From assembly GCF_003019675.1 (NCBI RefSeq), contig NZ_CP028105.1, forward strand, positions 124,001-188,000: a stretch of 64,000 nucleotides of DNA, given 5' to 3'. Shown in pieces: positions 37,393-45,076 of this stretch. The stretch comes from Fusobacterium ulcerans (GTDB lineage Bacteria > Fusobacteriota > Fusobacteriia > Fusobacteriales > Fusobacteriaceae). How positions within the stretch are numbered: the stretch's first letter is position 1; each line of letters starts with the position of its first letter. The notes under the pieces were generated by a model. That model searched no databases and had not been told where the DNA came from. It worked only from the letters and a program-made list of their open reading frames with translations. Both the position numbers and the translations under genes were made by a program.

Positions 37393-37533
37393 TATAATAT
37401 AAAAATTTAAATTGCAATCATAAAGTGTAAAATTAGAAAAAATTTTTCTTAAAAAAAAATTGAAAAATGAATTAAAAAAGTTTGGATCAAATATCTGTTT
37501 GTCAATAAGCATTGATATTTCTAACCTTTTCAT
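37384..37533 (-). CDS. carA1 leader peptide, 49 codons
   Basis: ATG 37533 after AGGAGG; begins MKRLEISMLIDKQIFDPNFF. The mRNA contains long U tracts (up to nine U, encoding Phe-rich FFNSFFNFF). The TAA at 37384-37386 lies in the ascending arm of the terminator. This is the arrangement by which E. coli pyrL couples UTP-dependent RNA polymerase pausing to ribosome position. The peptide itself probably has no function. Confidence 0.65.
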   Translation of the reverse strand: MKRLEISMLIDKQIFDPNFFNSFFNFFLRKIFSNFTLYDCNLNFYIIEI

Positions 37534-37562
37534 TTCTTTCCTCCTAATTTTTACTAAGAAGT

Positions 37563-37591
37563 ATTATAACGATTTTTCACTAATTTGTCAA
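37563..37591 (-). promoter_or_regulatory. carAB1 promoter
   Basis: Perfect consensus on the minus strand: TTGACA (37586-37591), 17-nt spacer, TATAAT (37563-37568). A promoter this strong implies control by attenuation downstream. Confidence 0.9.
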
Positions 37592-37654
37592 GAAATTTCA
37601 AAATATATTTACTTCCTGAATATCTCTTTCAAATTAATTATATCAAATAATCAA

Positions 37655-37683
37655 TTGACATGCTATATTTTTTGATGTAACAT
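37655..37683 (+). promoter_or_regulatory. Promoter of M20 dipeptidase gene
   Basis: TTGACA 37655-37660, 17-nt spacer, TAACAT 37678-37683; about 30 nt leader to ATG 37720. Confidence 0.75.
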
Positions 37684-37719
37684 TTATAATTATTAAATAA
37701 TATAAGTCTGGAGGGAAAA

Positions 37720-38925
37720 ATGTTTAAATTAGAAGGTATTAAAAAAGAACTTTATGCTGTTGAAGACACTTGCAAAAAAGATATTGAAGCTGTTTGTGAC
37801 TATATTTTTAAAAATCCCGAGCTTGGAGAAAAAGAATTTCTTTCTTCAAAATACCTTATAGACCTTTTAAAGAAAAATGGTTTTACTGTAGAAGAAAATT
37901 ATTGCGAACTTCCTACGGCTTTCAGAGCTGAATATGGAGATAACAATGGACCTAGCATAGCTTTTCTTGCTGAGTATGATGCCCTTCCTGGATATGGACC
38001 TGATAAAGTTCCTGGACATGCTTGCGGACATAACTGGATAGCTGCTGGAACTTATGGAGCTGCTCTGGTTTTATCAAAATTTAAAAATAATTTCAAAGGT
38101 AAAGTAATTTTAATTGGAACTCCAGCTGAAGAGACTTTAGGTGGAAAAGTAAACATGGTTGAGCAAAATGCTTTTGATGATATTGATGTTGTTCTTCAAA
38201 TGCATTTGGAAGCTAATAATAATCTTAGTTGTAAAACTCTGGCTATTGACTGCATAAAATTCCAGTTTACAGGTAAAGCTGCCCACGCTGCTGCTCATCC
38301 TGATGAAGGAATAAATGCTTTAGATGCTGTTCAGTTGATGTATAGCGGTATAAACTGCTTGAGACAGCATATAACTTCTGATTCAAGAATTCATGGTATT
38401 ATCACAAGCGGAGGAGATGCCCCTAATACTGTTCCTGATTTTGCTGAATGTAAATTTCATATCAGATCAAATGACAGAGCTTATTTAAATACTCTTACTC
38501 AGAAAGTAATAAACTGTGCAAAAGGTGCAGAGTTTATGACAGGTGCTGTTTTGAAATATGAAAAGTATGAAAATTCATTTGATAATTTATTAAATCTTCC
38601 ATCTCTACAGGATTTAATGAGAAAAAATCTTATAGAAGTTGGAGTAAGTAATTTTTTAGATGAGAAACATGGAGCCAGTGGTTCATCTGATATAGGAAAT
38701 GTAAGTCAGGTCTGTCCTACTATGTATACAGAGTTAGCTCTTGATATTGATGAAGTATGCTTTGTTCATGATGAGGCATATTTAAAATATGTAAATTCAG
38801 AAGAAGCATATGATAAACTTCACAAATCTGTAAAAGCTATGACTGGAACTGCTTTGGAACTTTATTGTGAACCTGAATTATTAAAAGTTGTAAAAGAAGA
38901 TTTTAAAAAATTAAAAAGAAGTTAA
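37720..38925 (+). CDS. M20 peptidase of the AbgB/PM20D2 type
   Basis: 401-residue cytoplasmic metallo-amidohydrolase, distinct from the M20D trio at 18-25 kb. Motifs: FLAEYDALPGYG, GHACGHNWIAAGTYGAAL, GTPAEETLGGKVNM with the catalytic Glu, TGKAAHAAAHPDEGINALDA in the lid domain and GSSDIGNVSQ. Relatives cleave aminobenzoyl-glutamate or, for PM20D2, beta-alanyl-lysine-type dipeptides. A lysine riboswitch and transporter gene follow directly, so a basic dipeptide substrate is plausible. ATG 37720 after GGAGGG. Confidence 0.88.
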   Translation: MFKLEGIKKELYAVEDTCKKDIEAVCDYIFKNPELGEKEFLSSKYLIDLLKKNGFTVEENYCELPTAFRAEYGDNNGPSIAFLAEYDALPGYGPDKVPGHACGHNWIAAGTYGAALVLSKFKNNFKGKVILIGTPAEETLGGKVNMVEQNAFDDIDVVLQMHLEANNNLSCKTLAIDCIKFQFTGKAAHAAAHPDEGINALDAVQLMYSGINCLRQHITSDSRIHGIITSGGDAPNTVPDFAECKFHIRSNDRAYLNTLTQKVINCAKGAEFMTGAVLKYEKYENSFDNLLNLPSLQDLMRKNLIEVGVSNFLDEKHGASGSSDIGNVSQVCPTMYTELALDIDEVCFVHDEAYLKYVNSEEAYDKLHKSVKAMTGTALELYCEPELLKVVKEDFKKLKRS

Positions 38926-39012
38926 TTTCTGGTTATTAAAGAATAACTATTGATTTTATTATGTCCATTTTTTATATTTATAAAAAAAATATAATTGATT
39001 CATTTATTATAT

Positions 39013-39041
39013 TTTACTTTTTATGTATGTTGACGTATAAT
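39013..39041 (+). promoter_or_regulatory. Promoter of lysine-riboswitch transcript 1
   Basis: TTTACT 39013-39018, 17-nt spacer, TATAAT 39036-39041; about 25 nt before the aptamer. Confidence 0.65.
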
Positions 39042-39064
39042 CAGCCTTATAAAATTAAAAAGAA

Positions 39065-39230
39065 AGATAGAGGCGCAGAAAACATCAGTAGGATCATTTA
39101 GTTTAGCAAACAGTGAGGTGATCTGAAAGGGAATTCTGCCGAAATGAAAAAGAATGCTGAAGCTTTTTTGTTGGGAGTATAGATAATATCTGTACTACTG
39201 TCATTGATTACTTCAATGGAGTGCTATCTG
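39065..39230 (+). ncRNA. Lysine riboswitch (L-box) aptamer 1
   Basis: Matches the L-box pattern: AGATAGAGGCGC with TCAGTAG, then GAAAGGGAATTCTGCCGAAA, TTGGGAGTATAGATAA, CTACTGTCATTGATT and closing GGAGTGCTATCT. P1 pairs AGATAG with CTATCT. Controls the downstream YfcC-type transporter; predicted OFF with lysine. Confidence 0.95.
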
Positions 39231-39280
39231 TGATTCTGATCTATGTGCATTTTTTGCTTTGCATATAATTAAGTTGTTTT

Positions 39281-39316
39281 GTCACAGTTTAGTGTTCTGA
39301 GCTGTGACTTTTTTAT
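39281..39316 (+). terminator. Riboswitch expression-platform terminator 1
   Basis: GTCACAG (39281-39287) / CTGTGAC (39302-39308) followed by TTTTTTATTTTAT, upstream of the transporter ribosome binding site. Confidence 0.88.
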
Positions 39317-39375
39317 TTTATAAAAATATCAAAAACATGTTTTTATATATTAAAATTATCTTGAGGGAGGAAAAA

Positions 39376-40782
39376 ATGTCAGAAAACACTACTAGAAGAA
39401 AACTTACAATACCACATACTTATGTGATAATTGGAATCATTCTTGTTATTTTAACTGTTTTAACTTATATCATACCAGCAGGTACTTACGAAAGGGCTGT
39501 AGATCCAGTTTTAAATAGAACTATGGTTGTTCAGGGATCATTCAAATATATTGAGCAGACTCCTGTATCTCCTTTCCATATGTTTATGGCAGTTGTAGAA
39601 GGGCTTGTTTCTACTGCTGATATCATATTCTTTATCTTTTTTGCTTATGGTTTTGTATATCTTTTGATAAAAACAGGAGCTTTTTATGGTTCTCTTGGTT
39701 CTCTTATCAAAAAATTTCATGGTAAAGAAACTATGATTTTCCCTATCTTCATGATAGTATTTGGAATCTGTGGATCTACTTTTGGTCTTTATGAAGAAAC
39801 TTATGGTCTGCTTCCTGCATTCATGGGAATATCTGTAGCTCTAGGATATGATGCTCTAGTTGGAGGAGCAGCTGTTATCCTTGGTACAGCTACTGGATTT
39901 GCTGCTGCTACACTTAATCCTTTCACTATTGGAATAGCTCAAGGAATAGCTGAACTTCCAATAGGTTCTGGAATAGGATTGAGAATCATATGTTTTATAG
40001 TTTTTCAAGGAGCTGCTATTATCTATCTTATGCTTTATGCAAGAAAAGTAAGACGTCATCCTGAATTATCTATAGTTAAAGATGTTAAATTTAATTTTTC
40101 AAATGGTATGAATCGTGAAGAGATGGAAAAACTTCCATTCAATGGAAAACATAAACTTATCATGATGCTTTTTGTTGTAACAATAGTTTTGTTAGTATAT
40201 GGTACAAGCCAGCTTGGATGGTATCTAAACGAACTTTCAACTCTGTTCTTTATTATGATGATGATAACTGGACTTGTTGGTGGATACAACTTCAGCCAGA
40301 TTGCTTCTCTTTTTATAGAATCAGTTTCTGATGTTATCTTTGGAGCTTTGGCAGTTGGAGTAGCAAGATCACTTACTATAGTAATGGAAAACGGTCATAT
40401 AATTGATACAATCATTAACTTTATGGCTAATACTCTTGCTACTATGCCAAAAACTGTTGCAGCTATTGGAATGGTTGTTGTACAAAACTTTATCAATTTC
40501 TTTATTCCATCTGGTTCAGGACAGGCAGCTACATCTATGCCTATCATGGCTCCTCTTGCAGATGCCATTGGACTTACAAGACAGACAGCTGTACTTGCAT
40601 TCCAGTTTGGAGATGGATTCTCAAATATGTTCTGGCCTACATCAGCAGCCACTGTATGTGGACTTATGAGCCTTCCAATAGAGAAATGGTATAGATTTAT
40701 TACACCATTATTTCTATTTATGTTCCTGCTGCAAGTTGTATTTATGGTTATAGCAGTGGCAATTAATTATGGACCTTTTTAA
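39376..40782 (+). CDS. YfcC-family (DcuC/ArcD-like) transporter under lysine control
   Basis: 468-residue membrane protein, about twelve segments, with YIIPAGTYERAVDP near the N-terminus, GICGSTFGLYEETYGLLP and FFIPSGSGQAATSMPIMAPLADAIG, typical of the YfcC group of putative basic amino-acid antiporters. The lysine riboswitch upstream strongly suggests lysine (import or lysine/product exchange). Start ATG 39376 after GGGAGG; an in-frame start at 39304 lies in the riboswitch terminator and was rejected. Confidence 0.88.
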   Translation: MSENTTRRKLTIPHTYVIIGIILVILTVLTYIIPAGTYERAVDPVLNRTMVVQGSFKYIEQTPVSPFHMFMAVVEGLVSTADIIFFIFFAYGFVYLLIKTGAFYGSLGSLIKKFHGKETMIFPIFMIVFGICGSTFGLYEETYGLLPAFMGISVALGYDALVGGAAVILGTATGFAAATLNPFTIGIAQGIAELPIGSGIGLRIICFIVFQGAAIIYLMLYARKVRRHPELSIVKDVKFNFSNGMNREEMEKLPFNGKHKLIMMLFVVTIVLLVYGTSQLGWYLNELSTLFFIMMMITGLVGGYNFSQIASLFIESVSDVIFGALAVGVARSLTIVMENGHIIDTIINFMANTLATMPKTVAAIGMVVVQNFINFFIPSGSGQAATSMPIMAPLADAIGLTRQTAVLAFQFGDGFSNMFWPTSAATVCGLMSLPIEKWYRFITPLFLFMFLLQVVFMVIAVAINYGPF

Positions 40783-40800
40783 TATTTAACATATATAAAG

Positions 40801-40826
40801 GGGCTGTCTATATGGCAGCCTTTTTA
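40801..40826 (+). terminator. Terminator after YfcC-like gene
   Basis: GGCTG...CAGCC hairpin (40802-40820) followed by TTTTTAAG. Confidence 0.7.
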
Positions 40827-40844
40827 AGTTTAAAAATTTTTTAA

Positions 40845-40877
40845 TAAAAAAATGTTGATACCCTTTTAGTATCAACA
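40845..40877 (-). terminator. Terminator of Wzz-like copy 2
   Basis: Minus strand TGTTGATAC-loop-GTATCAACA followed by seven T; perfect 9-bp stem. Confidence 0.85.
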
Positions 40878-40901
40878 CCAAGTATTATACAACTATATTT
40901 A

Positions 40902-41714
40902 CTATTTTATTTTTGTTTTTAATTTTCTCTGATTATATTTCTTCGAAAATTCACACAGCATAACAGCAAAAATTCCTGCTACTATTCCAAAAATATTCAT
41001 CATTAGAAATATTTTTAGAAAGTTATCCTTTTTATTCATTGACACATTATCTATTACTACCATATTTTCATATCCTTTTTGAAGTTTCAAACCTGTCAAT
41101 GTTCTCATTTGTTCTAGACAAATTTCAATCGTTTTTCTTAACTCTTCTCTTCTTACAGTATCTGTACTTCTTGTCATTTCTCCAGAAAAATATTCGATAT
41201 TTCCTGTTGCTTTTTTCTCCTCCACTGTAATCATTTCTTCCATTTTTTTTGATATATATTTATTAATTTCAAAAAATATTTTATCTTTTTCAGCGAATAA
41301 TTTTTCTCCATCTTTACTTTCAAGAAAATAAATAGTGTTATTTTCTTTTTTTATATTTCTTATCTCTATAATATTAGAACCATAATTATATTGTTTTATA
41401 TTCTGTATTATCGGAATTTCTTGCTGTAGAGCAGATTTTTTTATATATTTTGATATATTTTCCAAATCTAAACGTGGAAACAGAATCCCAGATTTTTGAT
41501 ATAGCTCATCATTTAAAACTCTTTCTTTGTCTATATGAAACTCTATCCTTAGTTCATCTTTTTTATTCCTATTCTGAGAATATGAAACTATTATACTTGC
41601 AATAAATACTACAACTACAATTGAAAAAAACATTTTCTTCCACTCTAAAAAAATATCTACTATCTCATATATATCTATTTCCTCTTCCATATCTTCAATT
41701 CTATCTTTGTTCAT
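40902..41714 (-). CDS. Wzz-like chain-length determinant, orphan copy 2
   Basis: 270 residues, same architecture as the gene at 31.9 kb: acidic N-terminus with EIDIYEIVDIFLEWKK, TM1 about 30-48, periplasmic helical domain, TM2 about 232-252 (IFLMMNIFGIVAGIFAVML) and a basic tail. Shares the segment pattern KSGILFPRLDLENI with copy 1 (KSGLTLNRINIDNI), so the two are paralogs. No polysaccharide genes adjoin. ATG 41714 with AAGGGGA upstream and a roughly 290-nt structured leader. Confidence 0.78.
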   Translation of the reverse strand: MNKDRIEDMEEEIDIYEIVDIFLEWKKMFFSIVVVVFIASIIVSYSQNRNKKDELRIEFHIDKERVLNDELYQKSGILFPRLDLENISKYIKKSALQQEIPIIQNIKQYNYGSNIIEIRNIKKENNTIYFLESKDGEKLFAEKDKIFFEINKYISKKMEEMITVEEKKATGNIEYFSGEMTRSTDTVRREELRKTIEICLEQMRTLTGLKLQKGYENMVVIDNVSMNKKDNFLKIFLMMNIFGIVAGIFAVMLCEFSKKYNQRKLKTKIK

Positions 41715-42179
41715 AAATTTCCCCTTATTTTTTAACTTTTATTTATTTTTAAAGACTAGCATTTGTTAATTTATTATCCCCTATCTGCATTATTTTTATG
41801 TATAAAAATAAATATCCACTGATTCAAATTCAATTAAAATATTCTTTATACTTGATAATAGTATATATAATAAAACTTAATTTTTTATTCTAATAAAAGT
41901 TCGCTTTTATATAAAAAAGAGAACTTTTCTGAAATAGAACAATATGCAGTTAATTTTTTGTTTTATTTTCACGAAATCTTTTAAGAATTAAAGGTATGAT
42001 TCGCTTTAAAATTATATTATTTTTTTATTTCTTTGTCAACATAAATATATAAAGGAATATTTTTTTCTTTTATAAAACTTAGAATTTGAGAATTAAATAT
42101 CAGTGTTCGTGTTATTATATAAAAGCGAACCGTTTTAACTTTACTATATTTTTGATTTTTATTCTTTTTTAAAATTAAA
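41715..42179 (-). promoter_or_regulatory. Wzz copy 2 promoter region with long inverted repeat
   Basis: Minus-strand consensus promoter TTGACA (42034-42039), 17-nt spacer, TATAAT (42011-42016). A perfect 16-bp inverted repeat, GTTCGCTTTTATATAA (41899-41914) and TTATATAAAAGCGAAC (42115-42130), brackets it. The proximal arm also forms a local hairpin AAAAGTTC/GAACTTTT in the mRNA leader. Function unknown; could be a mobile repeat remnant or an operator pair. Confidence 0.55.
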
Positions 42180-42180
42180 A

Positions 42181-42223
42181 ACCCATGAATTTCAGAATAT
42201 TAATTCTTAAAATTACATGGGCT
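42181..42223 (-). terminator. Terminator after patatin gene
   Basis: Minus strand CCCATGTAATTTT...GAAATTCATGGG hairpin followed by TTTTTAATTTT. Confidence 0.7.
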
Positions 42224-42269
42224 TGATTTTTTAGGATAGCAGATATGAAATTATTCTTCTAAAATTAAT

Positions 42270-43394
42270 TTATTTAAGTGTTGACTCATAAGAATAATAT
42301 ACACATTTAGCATTTTCATATCCGTGCCTTACTATTAAATCAAAATCTTTTTCACTAGGTTTGAATAAAGTTGTTGGATAGTTTTTCAATTTTTCGCTTT
42401 CCTCTTTACCTAAACATTCTTTTAAAAGTCTCTCTTTTACTTTTTCATCTATTATTCCTCTAGCAGTTATTTTTTCAGCTGAATTTCCAATTTTTACACA
42501 CATACCTGATTTTTTATTAATTATAAAATCAACAAAATTTCTCAATCTTAATCCCGCAACCTGATCCATATCTATATCCACAAGTCTTTTTATATCTGTC
42601 AGCTTTCCAAATAAATTTTTACTTGGTTTTGTAAATTCCTCTGTTCCTGCTGAAGCATCACTTACAATACAGAAATTTATTCCCTTTCTGCATTCTCCAC
42701 CATTATCTGGTTTGTATAGAGCTTCTATTCCAAGATTGTCATATACTCCTCCATCCCAAAGGTGAATTTTATCTGCTGGTAATTTTACCTCTTCTCCTTC
42801 ATAATTTTTCCAGATATATTTATCAGTTTTTACTTCTGTCATTCCTATTAGTATGGGGAATCCAGCTGAAGCAGCTACTGCTTCTGCAATAGGAAAATTG
42901 CTGCCATCAAAATATCCTATTTTATAGTCTCCACATCTTTTTTGACTGAAACGGAAACATTTTCCAGTTTCAAAAGTTGTACAGTTTATATACCATGCTG
43001 GTTTTTCAGATAATTCTTTAATTATTCCATCCATTTTCCAGTATTTTTTCATAGTTTTAGCAAGAGATTCTGTCTTGCTTTCAAATAGTTTCTTTATATC
43101 CCATCCTTCAAGAGTTTTTCCAAAAGCTCCAAATGTTACATCTTTATCTAAAATCTTTTTCTTTATTTCAGGAAGTACTTTTTCAAGATATTCCTTGCTT
43201 GAAGGCCACTTCATATTATTTGATGAATAGACTAATCCAGCACAAATACTCCCACCAGATACTGTTGATACATGTTCAATATTTTCTAGAAGTTTCATTT
43301 CAGCCAGCCATTTTAATATTCCCAAATGAAAAAGAGTAGCTCTCATACCTCCCCCTGATAATGCAAGCCCTATTTTTATTTCTTTTTTATCCAT
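42270..43394 (-). CDS. Patatin-like phospholipase/acyl hydrolase
   Basis: 374-residue Ser-Asp dyad lipase-fold protein. Oxyanion loop LSGGGMRATLFHLG at residues 13-26, nucleophile in STVSGGSICAG (Ser near 46) and catalytic Asp in LWDGGVYDNLG (about residue 220). No signal peptide, so probably cytoplasmic or membrane-associated lipid hydrolase. GGGAGG precedes ATG 43394, 28 nt after the broken epimerase gene; the two form one operon. Confidence 0.88.
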   Translation of the reverse strand: MDKKEIKIGLALSGGGMRATLFHLGILKWLAEMKLLENIEHVSTVSGGSICAGLVYSSNNMKWPSSKEYLEKVLPEIKKKILDKDVTFGAFGKTLEGWDIKKLFESKTESLAKTMKKYWKMDGIIKELSEKPAWYINCTTFETGKCFRFSQKRCGDYKIGYFDGSNFPIAEAVAASAGFPILIGMTEVKTDKYIWKNYEGEEVKLPADKIHLWDGGVYDNLGIEALYKPDNGGECRKGINFCIVSDASAGTEEFTKPSKNLFGKLTDIKRLVDIDMDQVAGLRLRNFVDFIINKKSGMCVKIGNSAEKITARGIIDEKVKERLLKECLGKEESEKLKNYPTTLFKPSEKDFDLIVRHGYENAKCVYYSYESTLK

Positions 43395-43422
43395 ATTTTT
43401 TTCCTCCCTTAATTAAGCAATA

Positions 43423-44872
43423 TTAATGAAGTCCATTGTAAGTTACAATTGAAATACTATTTCCATCTGGCATAAACTCTATTTTTTCTCCCTTTTCTAT
43501 TTTTACTATATTCCCAAAGAACATATATGGAGCTATTGTATAGTGTGATGCATTTTCCCATTCAGGAAGTGCATAATAAAGTTCAAATTCTTTATTTTTT
43601 ATCTGACTGGCTGTCATATAACTGAATAAAACATGTTCAAAGCTATGCAATGATGTCTTCCAGTTATGTACTTTTGGATAATTTATTACTGGTTTATGAG
43701 TTTTCCCATCTACCATATGCCATATTTCTCCATATTCATGATCTACCATTTTATCCAGCCAGTAACGCTGTGTGTTATTTAAATAAGCATAATAAGAAGG
43801 ATCATGAATAGCTAATATTTCACAAGCCTGATCCAGCTCTGCTAATATCCACCATTCTTTATCTATATCAATATTACCTTCAGAATCCAGACGACATGCC
43901 CAGCTTCCTTTTATAACATCAGAAATATTCTCCTCAACAAAAGCATCTTTTGATATTTTATCAATCTTCGGACGAGCAAAATCTATATAAAAAGGTTCAC
44001 CTAACATTTCTCCTACTTTTTGTATTACCCAAAAAGTTTTTACTGAATGTCCAAAGTCTGTATGATCAGTCCCAAGGCATAAATTTGAAGTTTCTGTTTC
44101 TACTCCCCAAAAGAATTTATATCTTTCACTATAAAAATGAGTTATCAATATATCAGCTACTTTTTTCATGTCTTTCTTCCAAATATCTTTGTATGGCTGA
44201 GGCAGTGTTGGTGTAAGCATTACTATGTAAGCATAAAGCTGATCTAATTGAGCTACTATCTGCACTTCTGGATCTTTTGTATGTTTAGGATACCAAGTAA
44301 AATATCCACGCCCATCATCTAAATAGACACTAAATATATAATCTTTAAGCTGAATTATTTTATGAAGTACTCCAACATCATGAGTTAAGAAATAATACAT
44401 TCCTAATCCTGTAATTCCATAAGCAAGGTCCTGACTAGTATGTTCATATCTCTCTGCTCCCCATTCTCCTGTTTCTATATTTTTTTAGTAAACATTCCGT
44501 AATTTCCATCTATTGCATCTATTAATGCTAAAGTACCTTTTCTGCATAATTTCAGATACTCAGGTTTCCCAGTCATATGAAAGGCTATACCATAGGCGTA
44601 TGTCTGACGTGAATGTGCTCTTATAAAATTATATTCTGTTTCTATCCTTCAGTTATTTTATCTTTTAAAGCTTCTTTAAATTCTTCTGGCCATTCTTCTT
44701 GATTCTTCGAAAGAACTTCTCCTTTATTTGTACGATATGTTGGAAATAAATCATCTTTTAATTCTACAGCATCTGGAAGAGTCCAAAATTTCATTAAATC
44801 ATTTTCTAAATGGTTAAGCCATACTTCTGGACCTAAAGCATTTTCTATTAACTCTTTTGTTTTTTCAGCCAT
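43423..44872 (-). pseudogene. AGE-family (N-acylglucosamine 2-epimerase-like) gene with two frameshifts
   Basis: Three consecutive frame segments join into one alpha/alpha-barrel sugar-epimerase-like protein of about 480 residues. N-terminal part 44642-44872 (MAEKTKELIENALGPEVWLN, AAAGGAG upstream). Middle part about 44468-44645 encodes IETEYNFIRAHSRQTYAYG. C-terminal part runs from about 44470 to 43423 (ETGEWGAERYEHTSQD..., TDHTDFGHSVKTFW). One missing base near 44644 and one in the A7/T7 tract near 44480 each break the frame. Either a recent pseudogene or sequencing errors; every other part of the frame is well conserved. Confidence 0.75.
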
Positions 44873-45018
44873 TATTTTTCTCCTTTTAAAATATTATACT
44901 TCTACATGCTATTGTATTACTCTATTTCCATTTATTTGTCAATGCCTATAAAAAATAATCTTTGAATAATATTATTTTTGAAATAAAATCCAATAAATTA
45001 TGCTATATTATAAACTTA

Positions 45019-45044
45019 TAAAAAAAAGAACAGCTAAAGCTGTT
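45019..45044 (-). terminator. Terminator after carB2
   Basis: Minus strand AACAGC-TTTA-GCTGTT followed by CTTTTTTTT; an alternative pairing with the upstream GGAACAGTT is possible. Confidence 0.8.
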
Positions 45045-45076
45045 AAAGCTTTTAACTGTTCCATTTTATATAATTA

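Noticed and set aside
39304-39375. Upstream start for the YfcC-like transporter at 39304
   Set aside because: It lies inside the riboswitch terminator T-run and has no ribosome binding site; ATG 39376 follows GGGAGG.
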